Shown: positions 43,299 to 53,002 of the stretch, in pieces | How positions within the stretch are numbered: position 1 is the first letter of the stretch | Layout: every line of letters begins with the position of its first letter | NCBI RefSeq assembly: GCF_013349995.1 | Contig: NZ_JABVXF010000016.1 | Coordinates: forward strand, 35,735-99,734 | Direction of reading: 5' to 3' | DNA from: Pseudoalteromonas sp. 0303 | GTDB taxonomy: Bacteria; Pseudomonadota; Gammaproteobacteria; Enterobacterales; Alteromonadaceae | Length of the DNA stretch: 64,000 nt | Notes under the pieces: generated by a model | Database searches by the model: none | Seen by the model: only the letters and a program-made list of their open reading frames with translations | Told to the model about the DNA's origin: nothing | Translations under genes and position numbers: made by a program

Positions 43299-46200
43299 AT
43301 GGATTTTACAATTTACTCAATCGGTGAAACAGCGTTCATGTATGAGGTTCTAATGGGCCTTCGAAGAATGTTTGATTTTGGCTTTTCATCTTTGCATATT
43401 TTGATTGGTGCTACAGCTCTACTTTCACTGATGACTCTTGTAGTAAAAAGTTGGATCAACCCAAACTCTAACCCAGTACTATCTTGGTTTATTGGGCTTT
43501 GCATGTTCATGGTCTTGTGTGGTCCATTTTCTAAAGTAGATGTTGTTATTGAGTCGGTAAGAACAGGAGATGTGTATTATGTGAATGATGCACCTGGCAT
43601 AGCAGCTGTTATTGCAATGATGACCTCAGGAATGTATGGGCTTTCACGAGATTATGAAGATTCATTCGCCTCACCGGATGGTTATCAGGCTGGTCAATTT
43701 CTCGATCCGATGAGAGCACTAGTGGCGCTTGATAAATTTGGATATATGGGCTCTGAAGAACTAGATTCAGGTGTTAATGCCCAAAGGTACAGAATCAAAA
43801 CATCTACAATGAACTACCTTCAAGACTGTGTAATTTGGGATCTTCAAGTTGGTGGCAATGACGCTGAGCTAAATGCTGACAAAATAAAAAATGCCCCAAT
43901 GGAAAACTTCCTTGAGTCTATAAGAATTAATACACCATCAAGAAGCACTTATATTCAAATAGACACTCCTGCCATGGAGCTATTAACATGCCCAAACGCA
44001 TACTTGAAGCTCAAAAGTTACTTTGATAGCTCAAGTTTCAGAGAGATGACTGACAGGTTTTTGCAGAAAGAAAATGTAAAACCACAAGATGTTGAAGCCG
44101 GTGCAGAATCGATTTCTGCATTAAGCGCGACAATGAATGCATATCATTTAGCGACGGGAAGGTATTTATCAAATGTTTTTGCTGAAGCTGCTGCAAAAAG
44201 TGGGGATATGCAAGGGCTCCGCTCTGAACTTACTTTAATAGAAACAAAGTCTCAGCGACATTACCAAATGGCCGCGGATAGAAACCTAGCTTTGGAGCTA
44301 TCAATTGGTTTTGCAACCTTCATTGAGGCCTTTGTGTTTTTCTTGATCCCAGTTATTGTAATCATGCTTGTAATGGGTGCTGAAGCTATGAAATCAGCTG
44401 CTATGTTCTTTGGTGTAACTGTGTGGGTTAACTTGTGGCCGGTAACCATGAGTGCGGTTAACCTTTTTACTTTACTTGCTATTCAAGGTCGATTTACATC
44501 AGTGTCAGCTGGTGGCGGTGGTGTAAGTGCAATCACATTTGGTATGTGGGGGCATAGCATGTCAACAATCGAATCATTTATTGCAGTGGCAAGTAGTTTG
44601 GCTGCTGCAGTTCCTATGCTCACTTTATATATACTGCATAGGGGTGTTCACACCATGATGGGTGTATCTAATAAGACGTCTCCTGATACAAATATTGATT
44701 CAAAGAAATTGTCACCTGATGTCACAACATCTGCAAATGGAGGTAAAGCAAGTCAAGGTGATACTACTATGCAAGCCAGTGATGTTCATTCCTCATATGG
44801 CCAATGGAGCCAAGCTCAACTGAATGGTGGACAACGAAATGATGTAAGTATTAATCCGGGTGGCGCAGGGCCTGCCTCGGGTTACCTTAAACAGTCATCA
44901 GCTGAGTTGTCAGCGATTGGCTCTAGAAATACTCAATTGGCAAATACTGAAGCCGCTAGCCAAACATTACAAAAAACTGCCACTGATAGTAAATCTGCTA
45001 CTTTAGATTCAATCAAAGGGTATAAACAAGGAGAGTCGTTTGAGAGTGTGGATACTTCACAATTATCAGAGGACGAAGCTTTCTTAGCGGCACAAACCGC
45101 AGCATATGCAACTGAAAATAACATGAGTTTATCTGATGCATATGATCACGTACTACAGGGCTCCGCAAGCATGGTAGCAAAGGGGGCTCCATCAATAGCA
45201 GGGTTTGGTTTAGGTGCTGATGCGAAAGCAGCGATCACAGCAAAAGCGGCATCACAAAAGCAAGTAGGCGCCTCAGAAAGATTGTCAGAGGACGAACGTG
45301 CACAAGTTTCTGAATCGATAAAAGCAAACTGGGGGAATGCAGTAAAAATGGCTCAATCATCGAGCAGTGATAACTCAGTTGCAAGTAAAGAGGCGGTTTC
45401 CCGACAGGAAGCTGTTACAAATGCTCATACAAATATGCTTCAAGCTCAAGCCCTTGAAGCTGAGGGGAATACAGCTAGCTCCGCTTCAAAAGTAATGACG
45501 CAAATGAATGCGGGTGAGGTTCAAAACTCAACCACAGGAGCAAATAAAGCATCAATCGGCTCAATTGTTTCAACACTTTCAGATGAGCAGCAGCATGTTC
45601 TTCTAGGTAGTTTGATTGGTGATGAAGGCTTAAATAGTTTATCTGGTGACAAGAGAAGTGCTTTAATTTCTGAGTTGGGAGATAGGTTCGACTACCACAA
45701 AGAGCAGGTAAATAAAGGTGATAACGCGAGATTACCAGAAAGCCAAAAAAATAATATTGCTTTGGCCAATACGGTTACTGATGCAATCGCAAGAATGTCT
45801 GGAAATACTGAAGTGCTGTCTACAGATCATAATGGTAACCAACTTCCTCTTTCAACTGGAGTTACAGCACTTAAACAAGCTAATACCGAAAGAGGAGCTT
45901 CTGCAGGCTTAATGAGAGAATTAGGTGAAACATTACAAGCGCCAAGCCTGATTTCACTTAGTGACCAATTGAATGGATATAAACCGAGTGATAATTCACA
46001 TATTCCAAAACCTGAAGATAATACTGGCATAGACACCAACACTTTAAGTAATGATGTAAATAGTGGCATCAAGACTGATCCAACAAACATGTTCAATAAT
46101 GAGCGTAATGCACAAGCATTTGCTGAACACAAAGAGCAATCTCAAAACGAGGTTAGTAGTAGAGGGGCACCTGGTACAGGTGCTGTTAAAGCTAAGGGTG

Positions 46201-48767
46201 AGGATGTTGTTTCTGAGTCAGAAGATAAAAATGCAAATAATTTAGCGCATGCATTTGGATCATTAAAAGTATTAGGCTCAGAATCTAATGAATTATCTGG
46301 CGGTGTAGTTAGTTCTATTGGTTCACTATTCACCTCTTCAGTGGGTGAGGCTGTTACGGATGAGTTTAAGAAGTCTGGTAATGGTGAAGGTATTAATTCG
46401 AATCTAATTGAAATGGGTTTTGGTGTTTTATCAAACAATACACCAGAAGCTATTAGAAACTTACTAACTAGCGCAGCAAATGGTGAAGGTTCGATTATTA
46501 ATGGTGAACGCTTATCTCCAAATGAAACACTAATGTATGCTGGGGCTGTTCAAACAGCAATGCGCCCTGAGTCTCTAGCTGCCTTCAATGAAAGTTTAAA
46601 TTCAAACTCAGCTCTTCTTGCTTCAACGCTACCTAATAACCCTTACAGAAATGCTCAAGAAAATATCTCAGCTGTACAGGAGATGAGAGAGAATGAATCA
46701 ATTAATAATGCCCTGAAGAGTAGTGAGTTAATTGCGGCATACTCAGCATTGGCAAACCTTGATGACGGTCAAATTGAGGACGTAATTGCAGCCACGAAAG
46801 GAGATGATAGTTTCTTAGGTATTAATGATGCTAAATACGCTCGTCATTTAGAAGCGCTAAATGAGTTATCCCCACAGTTAGGTTTAGAACCTCAGTACAA
46901 CCCATCAAGGTATAAAGATGAGCCAAGTCAAAAAGGTAGTTTGGAATCAGTAAACTACGACTCTCAAGCTAGGTCAATGGCTGGGTTTGCTGGATTAAAT
47001 GAGAGAGAAAATTTAGATCGAACTGAAAACAGATCGAAACCTAGTGGTCAAGGTCTTGTTGAGGGTATTACCAAAGGAAATTATGACCAAGATGCCAAAG
47101 AGATAGCTAAATATGCGTTAGCAAACTTTAATGCAACTGGTTATACATCAGGAGTTAGCTTTAAGGAACTTAATGATCGAAATTTAGATAATTTTAAATC
47201 AGCACAAGTTTCTAGTCGAGAATTTAGTATTCCTGACTTTACTAACATCACCCCTGAAGCAATGGAAGATCTGAATAAGATGAGGGATGCACTTTTAATT
47301 GCAGGTAAAGATAGCGAGGCAGAAACACTAACAAATACAATTGCTTCTATTACTTCAGATGAGCAAACTAAAAATGGGTATGAATTAAGTGCATCTAAGG
47401 AGCATGAAAGCCAAGTAATTAATAACGCAATTCACTCAGAAGGTGTTTCTAGTAAAGCGAAGGAGTTTGCCGCGAACGCCCTTTATGGCACAAGCGATAC
47501 TCCAAGAAATCTTTCTCATGATGACATGAGAGATCTACTTACAATAAACAACTTACTAAGTACAGCTCCAGAAGCACAAAGAACATTAAGTGAAGCGATC
47601 ACAACTGCCTTCACACCGAATTATAGTGATGCCGGTACTAAAGAAGCAAATCCACCTGTAAACAGCCTTAATTCAAGCGAAGCCTCAGTGCCGCAACAGT
47701 CTGTAAATGAAAGTGATTATGATAAGAGCTCTGTCACACAACAGAATGCACTGAGCGTAACACCAAAAAGCTTATCAGTTGATAATAACCGTGGTGAAGA
47801 AATAGAAGAACCCCCTATCAAGCCAAGTGAGGTAAATAGTGGGGTTAACAGTACTGGTAAAGATGAAAGCGGGAATGTTCTATCTAAAGAGTCATCGATT
47901 GCAGGCAATGATTCAAGGGATCGTATTGATACCTACCAATATTCTGGCACAAAAGATGATTCTTATCCGAATACTACAGATTCAGGTCGTTCTTTAGTGG
48001 GCACACAATCAGAAAACCTTCAGGCTTCAGTAAGTAATGGCGGCACATTAAATAGTGAGGTTGGTTCTACTGGCAGTACCACTAGTCCAGGGTTGCAAAG
48101 CAGCCCTGCGAGTACAGACCAATCAGAAAGCCTTCAGGCATCAGCAAGTACTGGCGGTAAGTTAAATAGTGAGAATGGTTCGACTGATCGCAATGCTAGT
48201 CCAGAGTTGCAAAGCAGCCCTGCGAGTCTAGACCAATCAGAAAACCTTAAGGCATCGGCAAGTGGTGGTTCTATTGTTGCTGAGTCTAGTCTAAAAACTG
48301 ACACAAGCGATGATAATGTGCAGACTCAAACACAGTTAACTGCTTCTAATTCTTCTCAGAAAGGTGAGTCTTTTGAGCAATCTAACTCAGATGAAAGTTC
48401 AGTTTTGAATAACTCTAGTTCTGAGAACCTAAGTTTTAATGAAACAAACGCTGGTGAAGCAGCGATGGTTAACAATAGAGAAAATTCAATTGAAGAGAGA
48501 AACCCATCTGGCCTACATCCTGTAGCTGGTGGTGAAGTCACTATGACCGAGTCACAAGAGGTTGGATTAAGGCAAGTTCTTGATAATACAGAAATGAGCA
48601 ATGATGCATTATTAAAAGCGGAAAATATCTTGTCTCTAGGTACAAATTCCAATTTGAGCTCATTTACAAAGGAAGAAAAAGCAGAGCTTTTAGATTTGGC
48701 TGACAATCTAGAGGCAAATAATTATATAGCTGAATCATTACAAATCAAAAGAACTTTGGAGAGCTAA
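43299..48767 (+). CDS. traG: TraG-like mating-pair formation and entry-exclusion protein
   Basis: 1,822 residues. N-terminal 'FTIYSIGETAFMYEVLMGL' and 'FSSLHILIGATALLSLMTLV' match TraG's opening. Further spans at about 45-75, and a hydrophobic block at 330-400 plus 425-455, give the inner-membrane half; the remaining 1,350 residues are polar. In F-type systems the N-terminal half helps assemble the pilus and the C-terminal half acts in mating-pair stabilisation and exclusion. The polar half is far longer than in F TraG (938 residues) and contains Ser/Asn-rich repeats at 48009-48270. The start has no ribosome-binding site; a terminator-like hairpin lies immediately upstream. Ends 2 bp before the UvrD-like gene. 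Confidence 0.85.
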   Translation: MDFTIYSIGETAFMYEVLMGLRRMFDFGFSSLHILIGATALLSLMTLVVKSWINPNSNPVLSWFIGLCMFMVLCGPFSKVDVVIESVRTGDVYYVNDAPGIAAVIAMMTSGMYGLSRDYEDSFASPDGYQAGQFLDPMRALVALDKFGYMGSEELDSGVNAQRYRIKTSTMNYLQDCVIWDLQVGGNDAELNADKIKNAPMENFLESIRINTPSRSTYIQIDTPAMELLTCPNAYLKLKSYFDSSSFREMTDRFLQKENVKPQDVEAGAESISALSATMNAYHLATGRYLSNVFAEAAAKSGDMQGLRSELTLIETKSQRHYQMAADRNLALELSIGFATFIEAFVFFLIPVIVIMLVMGAEAMKSAAMFFGVTVWVNLWPVTMSAVNLFTLLAIQGRFTSVSAGGGGVSAITFGMWGHSMSTIESFIAVASSLAAAVPMLTLYILHRGVHTMMGVSNKTSPDTNIDSKKLSPDVTTSANGGKASQGDTTMQASDVHSSYGQWSQAQLNGGQRNDVSINPGGAGPASGYLKQSSAELSAIGSRNTQLANTEAASQTLQKTATDSKSATLDSIKGYKQGESFESVDTSQLSEDEAFLAAQTAAYATENNMSLSDAYDHVLQGSASMVAKGAPSIAGFGLGADAKAAITAKAASQKQVGASERLSEDERAQVSESIKANWGNAVKMAQSSSSDNSVASKEAVSRQEAVTNAHTNMLQAQALEAEGNTASSASKVMTQMNAGEVQNSTTGANKASIGSIVSTLSDEQQHVLLGSLIGDEGLNSLSGDKRSALISELGDRFDYHKEQVNKGDNARLPESQKNNIALANTVTDAIARMSGNTEVLSTDHNGNQLPLSTGVTALKQANTERGASAGLMRELGETLQAPSLISLSDQLNGYKPSDNSHIPKPEDNTGIDTNTLSNDVNSGIKTDPTNMFNNERNAQAFAEHKEQSQNEVSSRGAPGTGAVKAKGEDVVSESEDKNANNLAHAFGSLKVLGSESNELSGGVVSSIGSLFTSSVGEAVTDEFKKSGNGEGINSNLIEMGFGVLSNNTPEAIRNLLTSAANGEGSIINGERLSPNETLMYAGAVQTAMRPESLAAFNESLNSNSALLASTLPNNPYRNAQENISAVQEMRENESINNALKSSELIAAYSALANLDDGQIEDVIAATKGDDSFLGINDAKYARHLEALNELSPQLGLEPQYNPSRYKDEPSQKGSLESVNYDSQARSMAGFAGLNERENLDRTENRSKPSGQGLVEGITKGNYDQDAKEIAKYALANFNATGYTSGVSFKELNDRNLDNFKSAQVSSREFSIPDFTNITPEAMEDLNKMRDALLIAGKDSEAETLTNTIASITSDEQTKNGYELSASKEHESQVINNAIHSEGVSSKAKEFAANALYGTSDTPRNLSHDDMRDLLTINNLLSTAPEAQRTLSEAITTAFTPNYSDAGTKEANPPVNSLNSSEASVPQQSVNESDYDKSSVTQQNALSVTPKSLSVDNNRGEEIEEPPIKPSEVNSGVNSTGKDESGNVLSKESSIAGNDSRDRIDTYQYSGTKDDSYPNTTDSGRSLVGTQSENLQASVSNGGTLNSEVGSTGSTTSPGLQSSPASTDQSESLQASASTGGKLNSENGSTDRNASPELQSSPASLDQSENLKASASGGSIVAESSLKTDTSDDNVQTQTQLTASNSSQKGESFEQSNSDESSVLNNSSSENLSFNETNAGEAAMVNNRENSIEERNPSGLHPVAGGEVTMTESQEVGLRQVLDNTEMSNDALLKAENILSLGTNSNLSSFTKEEKAELLDLADNLEANNYIAESLQIKRTLES
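48009..48270 (+). repeat. 38-codon tandem repeat inside traG
   Basis: A 114-bp unit, 2.3 copies, encoding 'SENLQAS...GG.LNSE.GST...SP.LQSSPAS.DQ'. Copies begin at 48009, 48123 and 48237. The two full copies differ at many silent and non-silent sites, so it is old. Confidence 0.8.
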
Positions 48768-48769
48768 CA

Positions 48770-50608
48770 TTGACGATGACATTAGAGCAAGAATCAGCAG
48801 CTAACGATGTTAATAATCACTCTTTGATTCTTGCTACAGCAGGTAGTGGTAAAACAAAAACATTAATTGAAAAAGTAAAAAACGTACTAAAAAAATCATA
48901 TGACAGGAAGGTTATTCTCGTTACATTTACAAATGCGGCCGTCAACGAAATGCAAGAAAGGTTGGAAATAGCTCTTCCACAATCATCAATAAATAGAGTT
49001 TCTGTAACTACATTTCACAGGCAGTTTCTTAACCAAACAAAGAAACTCATGCAAGGTAAGCTACTAATTGGAGCAACATACTTCAACTTTATTGAGAGAT
49101 TGAAGAATTACATCGAGAATGAGCACCTACTACCGGAGTTAAAAGTAACATTCAGTGACATTACGAGCATTTTAAATGATCAGCCATTAGATGAAAAAAA
49201 AGGGTTTGATAAAGACGCTGTTAAGCTAGTTAAAGAATGTTATCAAGAGTTAAAGATAAAGAACCACCTGTATGACTTAGATGACGCAACCAGGCGCGCG
49301 GTAGAAGGAACTTTAAGTGGGGAAATACCGCTATTAAATTGTACAGACCTAATGATTGATGAGTTTCAAGACACAGATTTACTACAATATGAGTGGATTG
49401 CCCTGCAGGGGCGCGGAGGGATTAATCTAACACCTGTTGGAGATGATGATCAAAGTATCTACTCATGGAGAGGCGCTAGAAGTTATGAAACAATGCTTAA
49501 GTTTAAAGATGAATTTAAACCCAATATTCATATGCTTGCAAAGTGTTTTAGATGTAGACCTGAAATAATAGATGCCAGTAAAAATCTAATAGAATTTAAT
49601 AAAGATAGAATTCCCAAAGGTATGGTCTCGGGGAAGGAAATTGGTGGCACTGTTAAAACATACATACATAAATTTAAAAAAAGTATGCTGTTAACATTTT
49701 TGGAAAACTACAATAAATATGATGGTGAGTGGGCGATCCTAAGCAGAACTAATGTTGCATTGGACTCAATAGAAGAGTTTCTGATAGAACATGAAGTAGC
49801 GTATTCAAGAAACAATCAAACAAGTATTTTTAAAACAAGCGCTGGTGATTTCGTAATTAAACTGTGTTCATATCTTTTAAATAAGTTTGCACACTACCAT
49901 CTGTCAGAAGTTTTAGGGTACTTAAAAGAGGATGAGAACCTAATTCCTTTAATTTCTGAAAGTATCAAGAGTAATTCTGATATTGAGTCATATCTAAATA
50001 ATTACGATCAATCAATTAATGGAACGGCTTTTGAAATGTTCTATTCAAATTATTATTTATTTGAAAATACTCATGATTCCAAAGAGATAAACACAAGAAT
50101 TGATTTGTTGATTGATTTCATCATAGAGCGCCGCTCAAAAGGCGACAAGCTGAATAAATGCGCTGTTGAAACATTACTTCTTGAAGGGCTCAAGACAAAA
50201 ACAGGCTCTTGGTTCGAAAGAATTAAGCTTTACTCAGATAAAATTAAAGAGCAAAACAGCAAATCTGAAATTGATAAATCAGTGGTAACTTTAACCACAT
50301 ACCATGGCTCTAAAGGCCTAGAGTGGACTAATGTGGCTATTTTTGATGTTATCCATGAAACAATGCCAAATATGCAGTCACCAATCGATGAGGAAAGACG
50401 TTTGCTGTTTGTTGGGATGACACGCGCTGAGCAACGGTTATTTATTCATAGCTACTTAAATAAGGCTGATATTGATGATTTAAAGGATGTGGGTGAATTG
50501 GCACTATTCAAAAAAGATTACGAATATAGCCCACCAATAACATCAGATATTAATGATGTTTGTTTTCCAAGCGAGTTTATCGAAGAGATTTACTACACTA
50601 ACGATTAA
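48770..50608 (+). CDS. UvrD/Rep-like superfamily 1 DNA helicase
   Basis: 612 residues from a TTG at 48770, where GGAGAG lies 6 bp upstream (ATG at 48776 is the alternative). All SF1A motifs are present: Walker A 'ATAGSGKTKTL' near 22, 'VTFTNAAVNEMQERL', Walker B 'MIDEFQDTD' near 195, 'GDDDQSIYSWRG' near 224, 'TTYHGSKGLEW' near 508 and 'LFVGMTRAEQRLFIH'. Shorter than UvrD (720 residues), lacking the C-terminal extension. UvrD-type helicases unwind 3' to 5' and displace recombinases. Directly after traG, so it could act in conjugative DNA processing or plasmid repair. Confidence 0.88.
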   Translation: MTMTLEQESAANDVNNHSLILATAGSGKTKTLIEKVKNVLKKSYDRKVILVTFTNAAVNEMQERLEIALPQSSINRVSVTTFHRQFLNQTKKLMQGKLLIGATYFNFIERLKNYIENEHLLPELKVTFSDITSILNDQPLDEKKGFDKDAVKLVKECYQELKIKNHLYDLDDATRRAVEGTLSGEIPLLNCTDLMIDEFQDTDLLQYEWIALQGRGGINLTPVGDDDQSIYSWRGARSYETMLKFKDEFKPNIHMLAKCFRCRPEIIDASKNLIEFNKDRIPKGMVSGKEIGGTVKTYIHKFKKSMLLTFLENYNKYDGEWAILSRTNVALDSIEEFLIEHEVAYSRNNQTSIFKTSAGDFVIKLCSYLLNKFAHYHLSEVLGYLKEDENLIPLISESIKSNSDIESYLNNYDQSINGTAFEMFYSNYYLFENTHDSKEINTRIDLLIDFIIERRSKGDKLNKCAVETLLLEGLKTKTGSWFERIKLYSDKIKEQNSKSEIDKSVVTLTTYHGSKGLEWTNVAIFDVIHETMPNMQSPIDEERRLLFVGMTRAEQRLFIHSYLNKADIDDLKDVGELALFKKDYEYSPPITSDINDVCFPSEFIEEIYYTND

Positions 50609-51068
50609 TCAAATGTTGTTTGACTTATTTCTGGAAATTTAATCTTTTGTATTGTTGACTAAAAATTTATAAGCAATTATATTGATTATAACCCTAAAGG
50701 TTCAGCCTTTAGGGTTAACCAATCAACACAGACTATCAACGTCACAACCACTCTTCTGAGTCATTATCGGAATACAAATTTCCAATAATGATTTCTCAAT
50801 CCACTTTACCTTTTAGGTCTTTGATTTTTGCACTATGCATAATTATGCCTATTGGTATTTAAAGTGGCTTCTAGCTGTTGAAGTTAAATCTCAGCGTTAA
50901 TACCTTCTTGGTATTAAGACGGTTGAAGTGATTCTTTCACAAATACCTAACCAATTCCTATACGGGATACTCTTCTGTATAGGAATCGAAATCTCATTCG
51001 ATGCGACCGCTATACAGATCTACTTATTTTTAGTTCTGCGTTTTCGGTCAAATGCATTGGAGGAGATT
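50609..51068 (+). promoter_or_regulatory. Promoter region and structured 5' leader of the 51-62 kb operon
   Basis: A 460-base gap that contains a promoter (50655-50683) and at least four hairpins downstream of it: CCCTAAAGG/CCTTTAGGG (50692-50714), ATTATCGGAA/TTTCCAATAAT (50762-50790), TTAATACC/GGTATTAA (50898-50918) and ATTCCTATAC/GTATAGGAAT (50955-50990). AATCTC at about 50995 could pair with the GGAGATT at the first start codon. A long, structured leader of this kind suggests RNA-level control. Confidence 0.6.
50655..50683 (+). promoter_or_regulatory. Sigma-70-like promoter
   Basis: TTGACT (50655-50660), 17-bp spacer, TATATT (50678-50683). The best promoter match in the gap after the UvrD-like gene; probable start of the long operon. 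Confidence 0.6.
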
Positions 51069-51173
51069 ATGGATATCATTCTTATATTACTGGCGTGCAC
51101 ATATGTTGCAATCAAAATTCACAGCATCATCGTTAAGCCAATTCTATCAATAGCTAGTTCAAGCTGGGGTTAA
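51069..51173 (+). CDS. 34-residue single-span membrane protein
   Basis: ATG at 51069 with TTGGAGGAG at 6-bp spacing. Almost the whole protein is one membrane span ('IILILLACTYVAIKIHSIIV'). The upstream part of the open frame (from 50928) lies in the structured leader and is not coding. First gene of the long operon; role unknown. Confidence 0.55.
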   Translation: MDIILILLACTYVAIKIHSIIVKPILSIASSSWG

Positions 51174-51174
51174 T

Positions 51175-51492
51175 TTGAATAAACTAATTCCAACCTACTC
51201 GGGCTACAACAATCACAATCAGTTAAAGATTCAGAGTGTATATTGCATTGTATATGACAGGTTAACGTTAAAAGTTTTAGCAACAGCTGAAACACATAAC
51301 AAGGCCAGTCAAATAGCAACTGAGATATTCAACAAAGACAAAGTATTCGCTGTTCCCGGTGAAATTAGGTTTTCAGATGAGAGTATTTCACATAGTAATA
51401 TTCTTGGAATGAACCTTGTTAATTTTGAATTCTTTGTTGAAGCAAATATGAGTCATCCACTGATTAAATCAACTTTCACAGGCGAGCATTAG
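51175..51492 (+). CDS. Small unknown protein
   Basis: 105 residues from a TTG start at 51175, one base after the upstream stop, so translation is probably coupled. Alpha/beta sequence with 'VYCIVYDRLTLKVLATAETHNKASQIATEIF', resembling small plasmid proteins of unknown function. No membrane span. Confidence 0.55.
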   Translation: MNKLIPTYSGYNNHNQLKIQSVYCIVYDRLTLKVLATAETHNKASQIATEIFNKDKVFAVPGEIRFSDESISHSNILGMNLVNFEFFVEANMSHPLIKSTFTGEH

Positions 51493-51499
51493 CTCCCTG

Positions 51500-51571
51500 T
51501 GAATTTCCTTACTGGTTATACCTATCCAGCTTGAAGCAGGATGCTTAGGTATAACCAGCAAGGAGAAACCT
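51500..51571 (+). promoter_or_regulatory. Long hairpin that hides a ribosome-binding site
   Basis: TTCCTTACTGGTTATACCTA pairs with TAGGTATAACCAGCAAGGA (17 to 18 pairs, one mismatch). The 3' arm includes the AAGGAG Shine-Dalgarno of the gene starting at 51572. In the folded state the site would be blocked. Confidence 0.7.
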
Positions 51572-51760
51572 ATGTTTGAAGATACTGCTTTTCATATTTT
51601 CGACAAATCAACATCAACACTTACATTATTCACAGGTGAGATAAAACAGATTGATGTTAATCATTTAGACAAACCAGACTACCTATCAGCTGTAAAGCAA
51701 AAGGCCATTTCTAGTGGCTTAATTGACGAAAGCGATTTTGTATGTGAATGGGATGTTTAA
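51572..51760 (+). CDS. Small unknown protein behind an RBS-hiding hairpin
   Basis: 62 residues, ATG at 51572 with AAGGAG. Sequence 'FHIFDKSTSTLTLFTGEIKQID' suggests strands; C-terminus is acidic. No recognised family. Its start is controlled by the hairpin at 51500-51571. Confidence 0.55.
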   Translation: MFEDTAFHIFDKSTSTLTLFTGEIKQIDVNHLDKPDYLSAVKQKAISSGLIDESDFVCEWDV

Positions 51761-51930
51761 CAGATAGTAGGGTAAACCTTACTCTCTGAATGAGCTTTAT
51801 ATATTAGAGTTTATTCAAAGGGTTACGGTGAATATTGCCGTTATTTTTGATTAAGTCGCGCGATATTTTCTTTATGTAATTATATCTACATCAGTTGTGA
51901 TGATTTTATAACTTTATAGAGGGTTTATTT

Positions 51931-52506
51931 ATGCGTACTTCAAAAGATAATTCAGCAAGGCTTGGTGGTAGAGTCGCGAGTCTTGATATCAGAAATGGTC
52001 AAGATGGGTATTTTGGTACTGTGACAATTGCTTGTGATGACGGCTACTTTAAGAAGTCAAACGAACCTAACGGACAAAGTTATTGGGTTGACAGAACTTA
52101 CTTTTTTGATGTCAAAGTGGATGGTCGGTTTTTAAAGAATTTTAAACCAGCTATTGAAGTAGGGGACGAAGTAACTTTAAGAGGAAAACTTGTTCAAGAA
52201 AAGTGGACTGATAATAGTGGGCAAAACCGCTCTTCAACAAAGATTAAAGCTATCGAGCTAATTCAACATCTTAGAAAAGTTGAAGTGGAATGTTTAAAAG
52301 CCTCTGGCTTAATTGGCAATCAGAACCAACAAAATAGTTCTTCAAACTACCAAAGTGCGCCTCAGCATCATAGTCAACAGCAAAATAATGCACAAAACTA
52401 TCAGCGCAGCCAGCAAGACCAGAGCGCACCAATACACTATCCGCAATCGCAGGGCGGTTTTGCTCCTAAACCTCAACCAGGGGGGTATGGCGGTAGTCAA
52501 CAATAA
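51931..52506 (+). CDS. ssb: Single-stranded DNA-binding protein (plasmid type)
   Basis: 191 residues. The OB-fold is recognisable in residues 1-110 ('RLGGRVASLDI', 'YFFDVKVDGRFLKNF', 'VGDEVTLRGKLVQEKWTDNSGQ'). The C-terminal 65 residues are Gln/Ser/Gly-rich and end 'GGYGGSQQ', without the acidic DDxIPF-type tip through which SSB recruits repair proteins. Loss of the tip suggests this SSB protects DNA but does not call in host partners. A TCGCGCGATAT element lies 65 bp upstream, suggesting a promoter of its own. Confidence 0.85.
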   Translation: MRTSKDNSARLGGRVASLDIRNGQDGYFGTVTIACDDGYFKKSNEPNGQSYWVDRTYFFDVKVDGRFLKNFKPAIEVGDEVTLRGKLVQEKWTDNSGQNRSSTKIKAIELIQHLRKVEVECLKASGLIGNQNQQNSSSNYQSAPQHHSQQQNNAQNYQRSQQDQSAPIHYPQSQGGFAPKPQPGGYGGSQQ

Positions 52507-52776
52507 CAAGCTAGATAAGGTTTCCTAGCCTAGGAATTTGCATGACAAGGATGTCACTTTTGTTTTTTCTAATATTCATAATACCTTTTCGCTTCTCGCG
52601 AATAACTCTGCTATGGCAGTTAAAGTTGAATATTAGTTACGCACTCTCAACATCAAGTTGAAAAGCAAAAATCTATTTTGTGAGTGCACACCAAGCAACA
52701 TCGTTGCTTGTTTTAACCTCTGAGGGTTTAACCTTCACAGGTTAATCCTTCAGGTTTTTAAAATTTGGAGGAACTT

Positions 52777-52917
52777 ATGAATAACAAATCAACCGGCGCA
52801 TATTTACGTCGTCGCGAACGCAAATTAATTAAACGAGCAAAACGTGATGGATCTAACAAGTTAGTTATTCGCGCAAGCCGTTTATATCAAGAGTCAAACC
52901 GCGTTTTTCACGGTTAA
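52777..52917 (+). CDS. 46-residue highly basic protein
   Basis: ATG at 52777 with TTTGGAGGA at proper spacing. 'YLRRRERKLIKRAKRDGS' and 'VIRASRLYQESNRVFHG' make about a third of residues basic, so nucleic-acid binding is likely. It comes just before the first of the repeated leaders, so an RNA-binding regulator role is conceivable, but no motif proves it. GAGGGTTTAACC/GGTTAATCCTTC forms a stem upstream. Confidence 0.6.
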   Translation: MNNKSTGAYLRRRERKLIKRAKRDGSNKLVIRASRLYQESNRVFHG

Positions 52918-52932
52918 TCTCTAACCTATCTA

Positions 52933-53002
52933 CCAACCCACAAGGGGAATTTTCCCTTTGCTGGGGATGTTCCCTTTAAAAATCTCTTTGGAGGAGAACA
53001 TC
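52933..53002 (+). promoter_or_regulatory. Leader 1 with anti-Shine-Dalgarno segment
   Basis: After AACCCAC, GGGGAA (el1) is followed by GATGTTCCC (el2, 52966-52974) and GGAGGAGAACATC (el3, 52990-53002). el2 GATGTTC is complementary to GAACATC of el3, just upstream of the ATG. el1 GGGGAA can compete for TTCCC. Confidence 0.75.
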
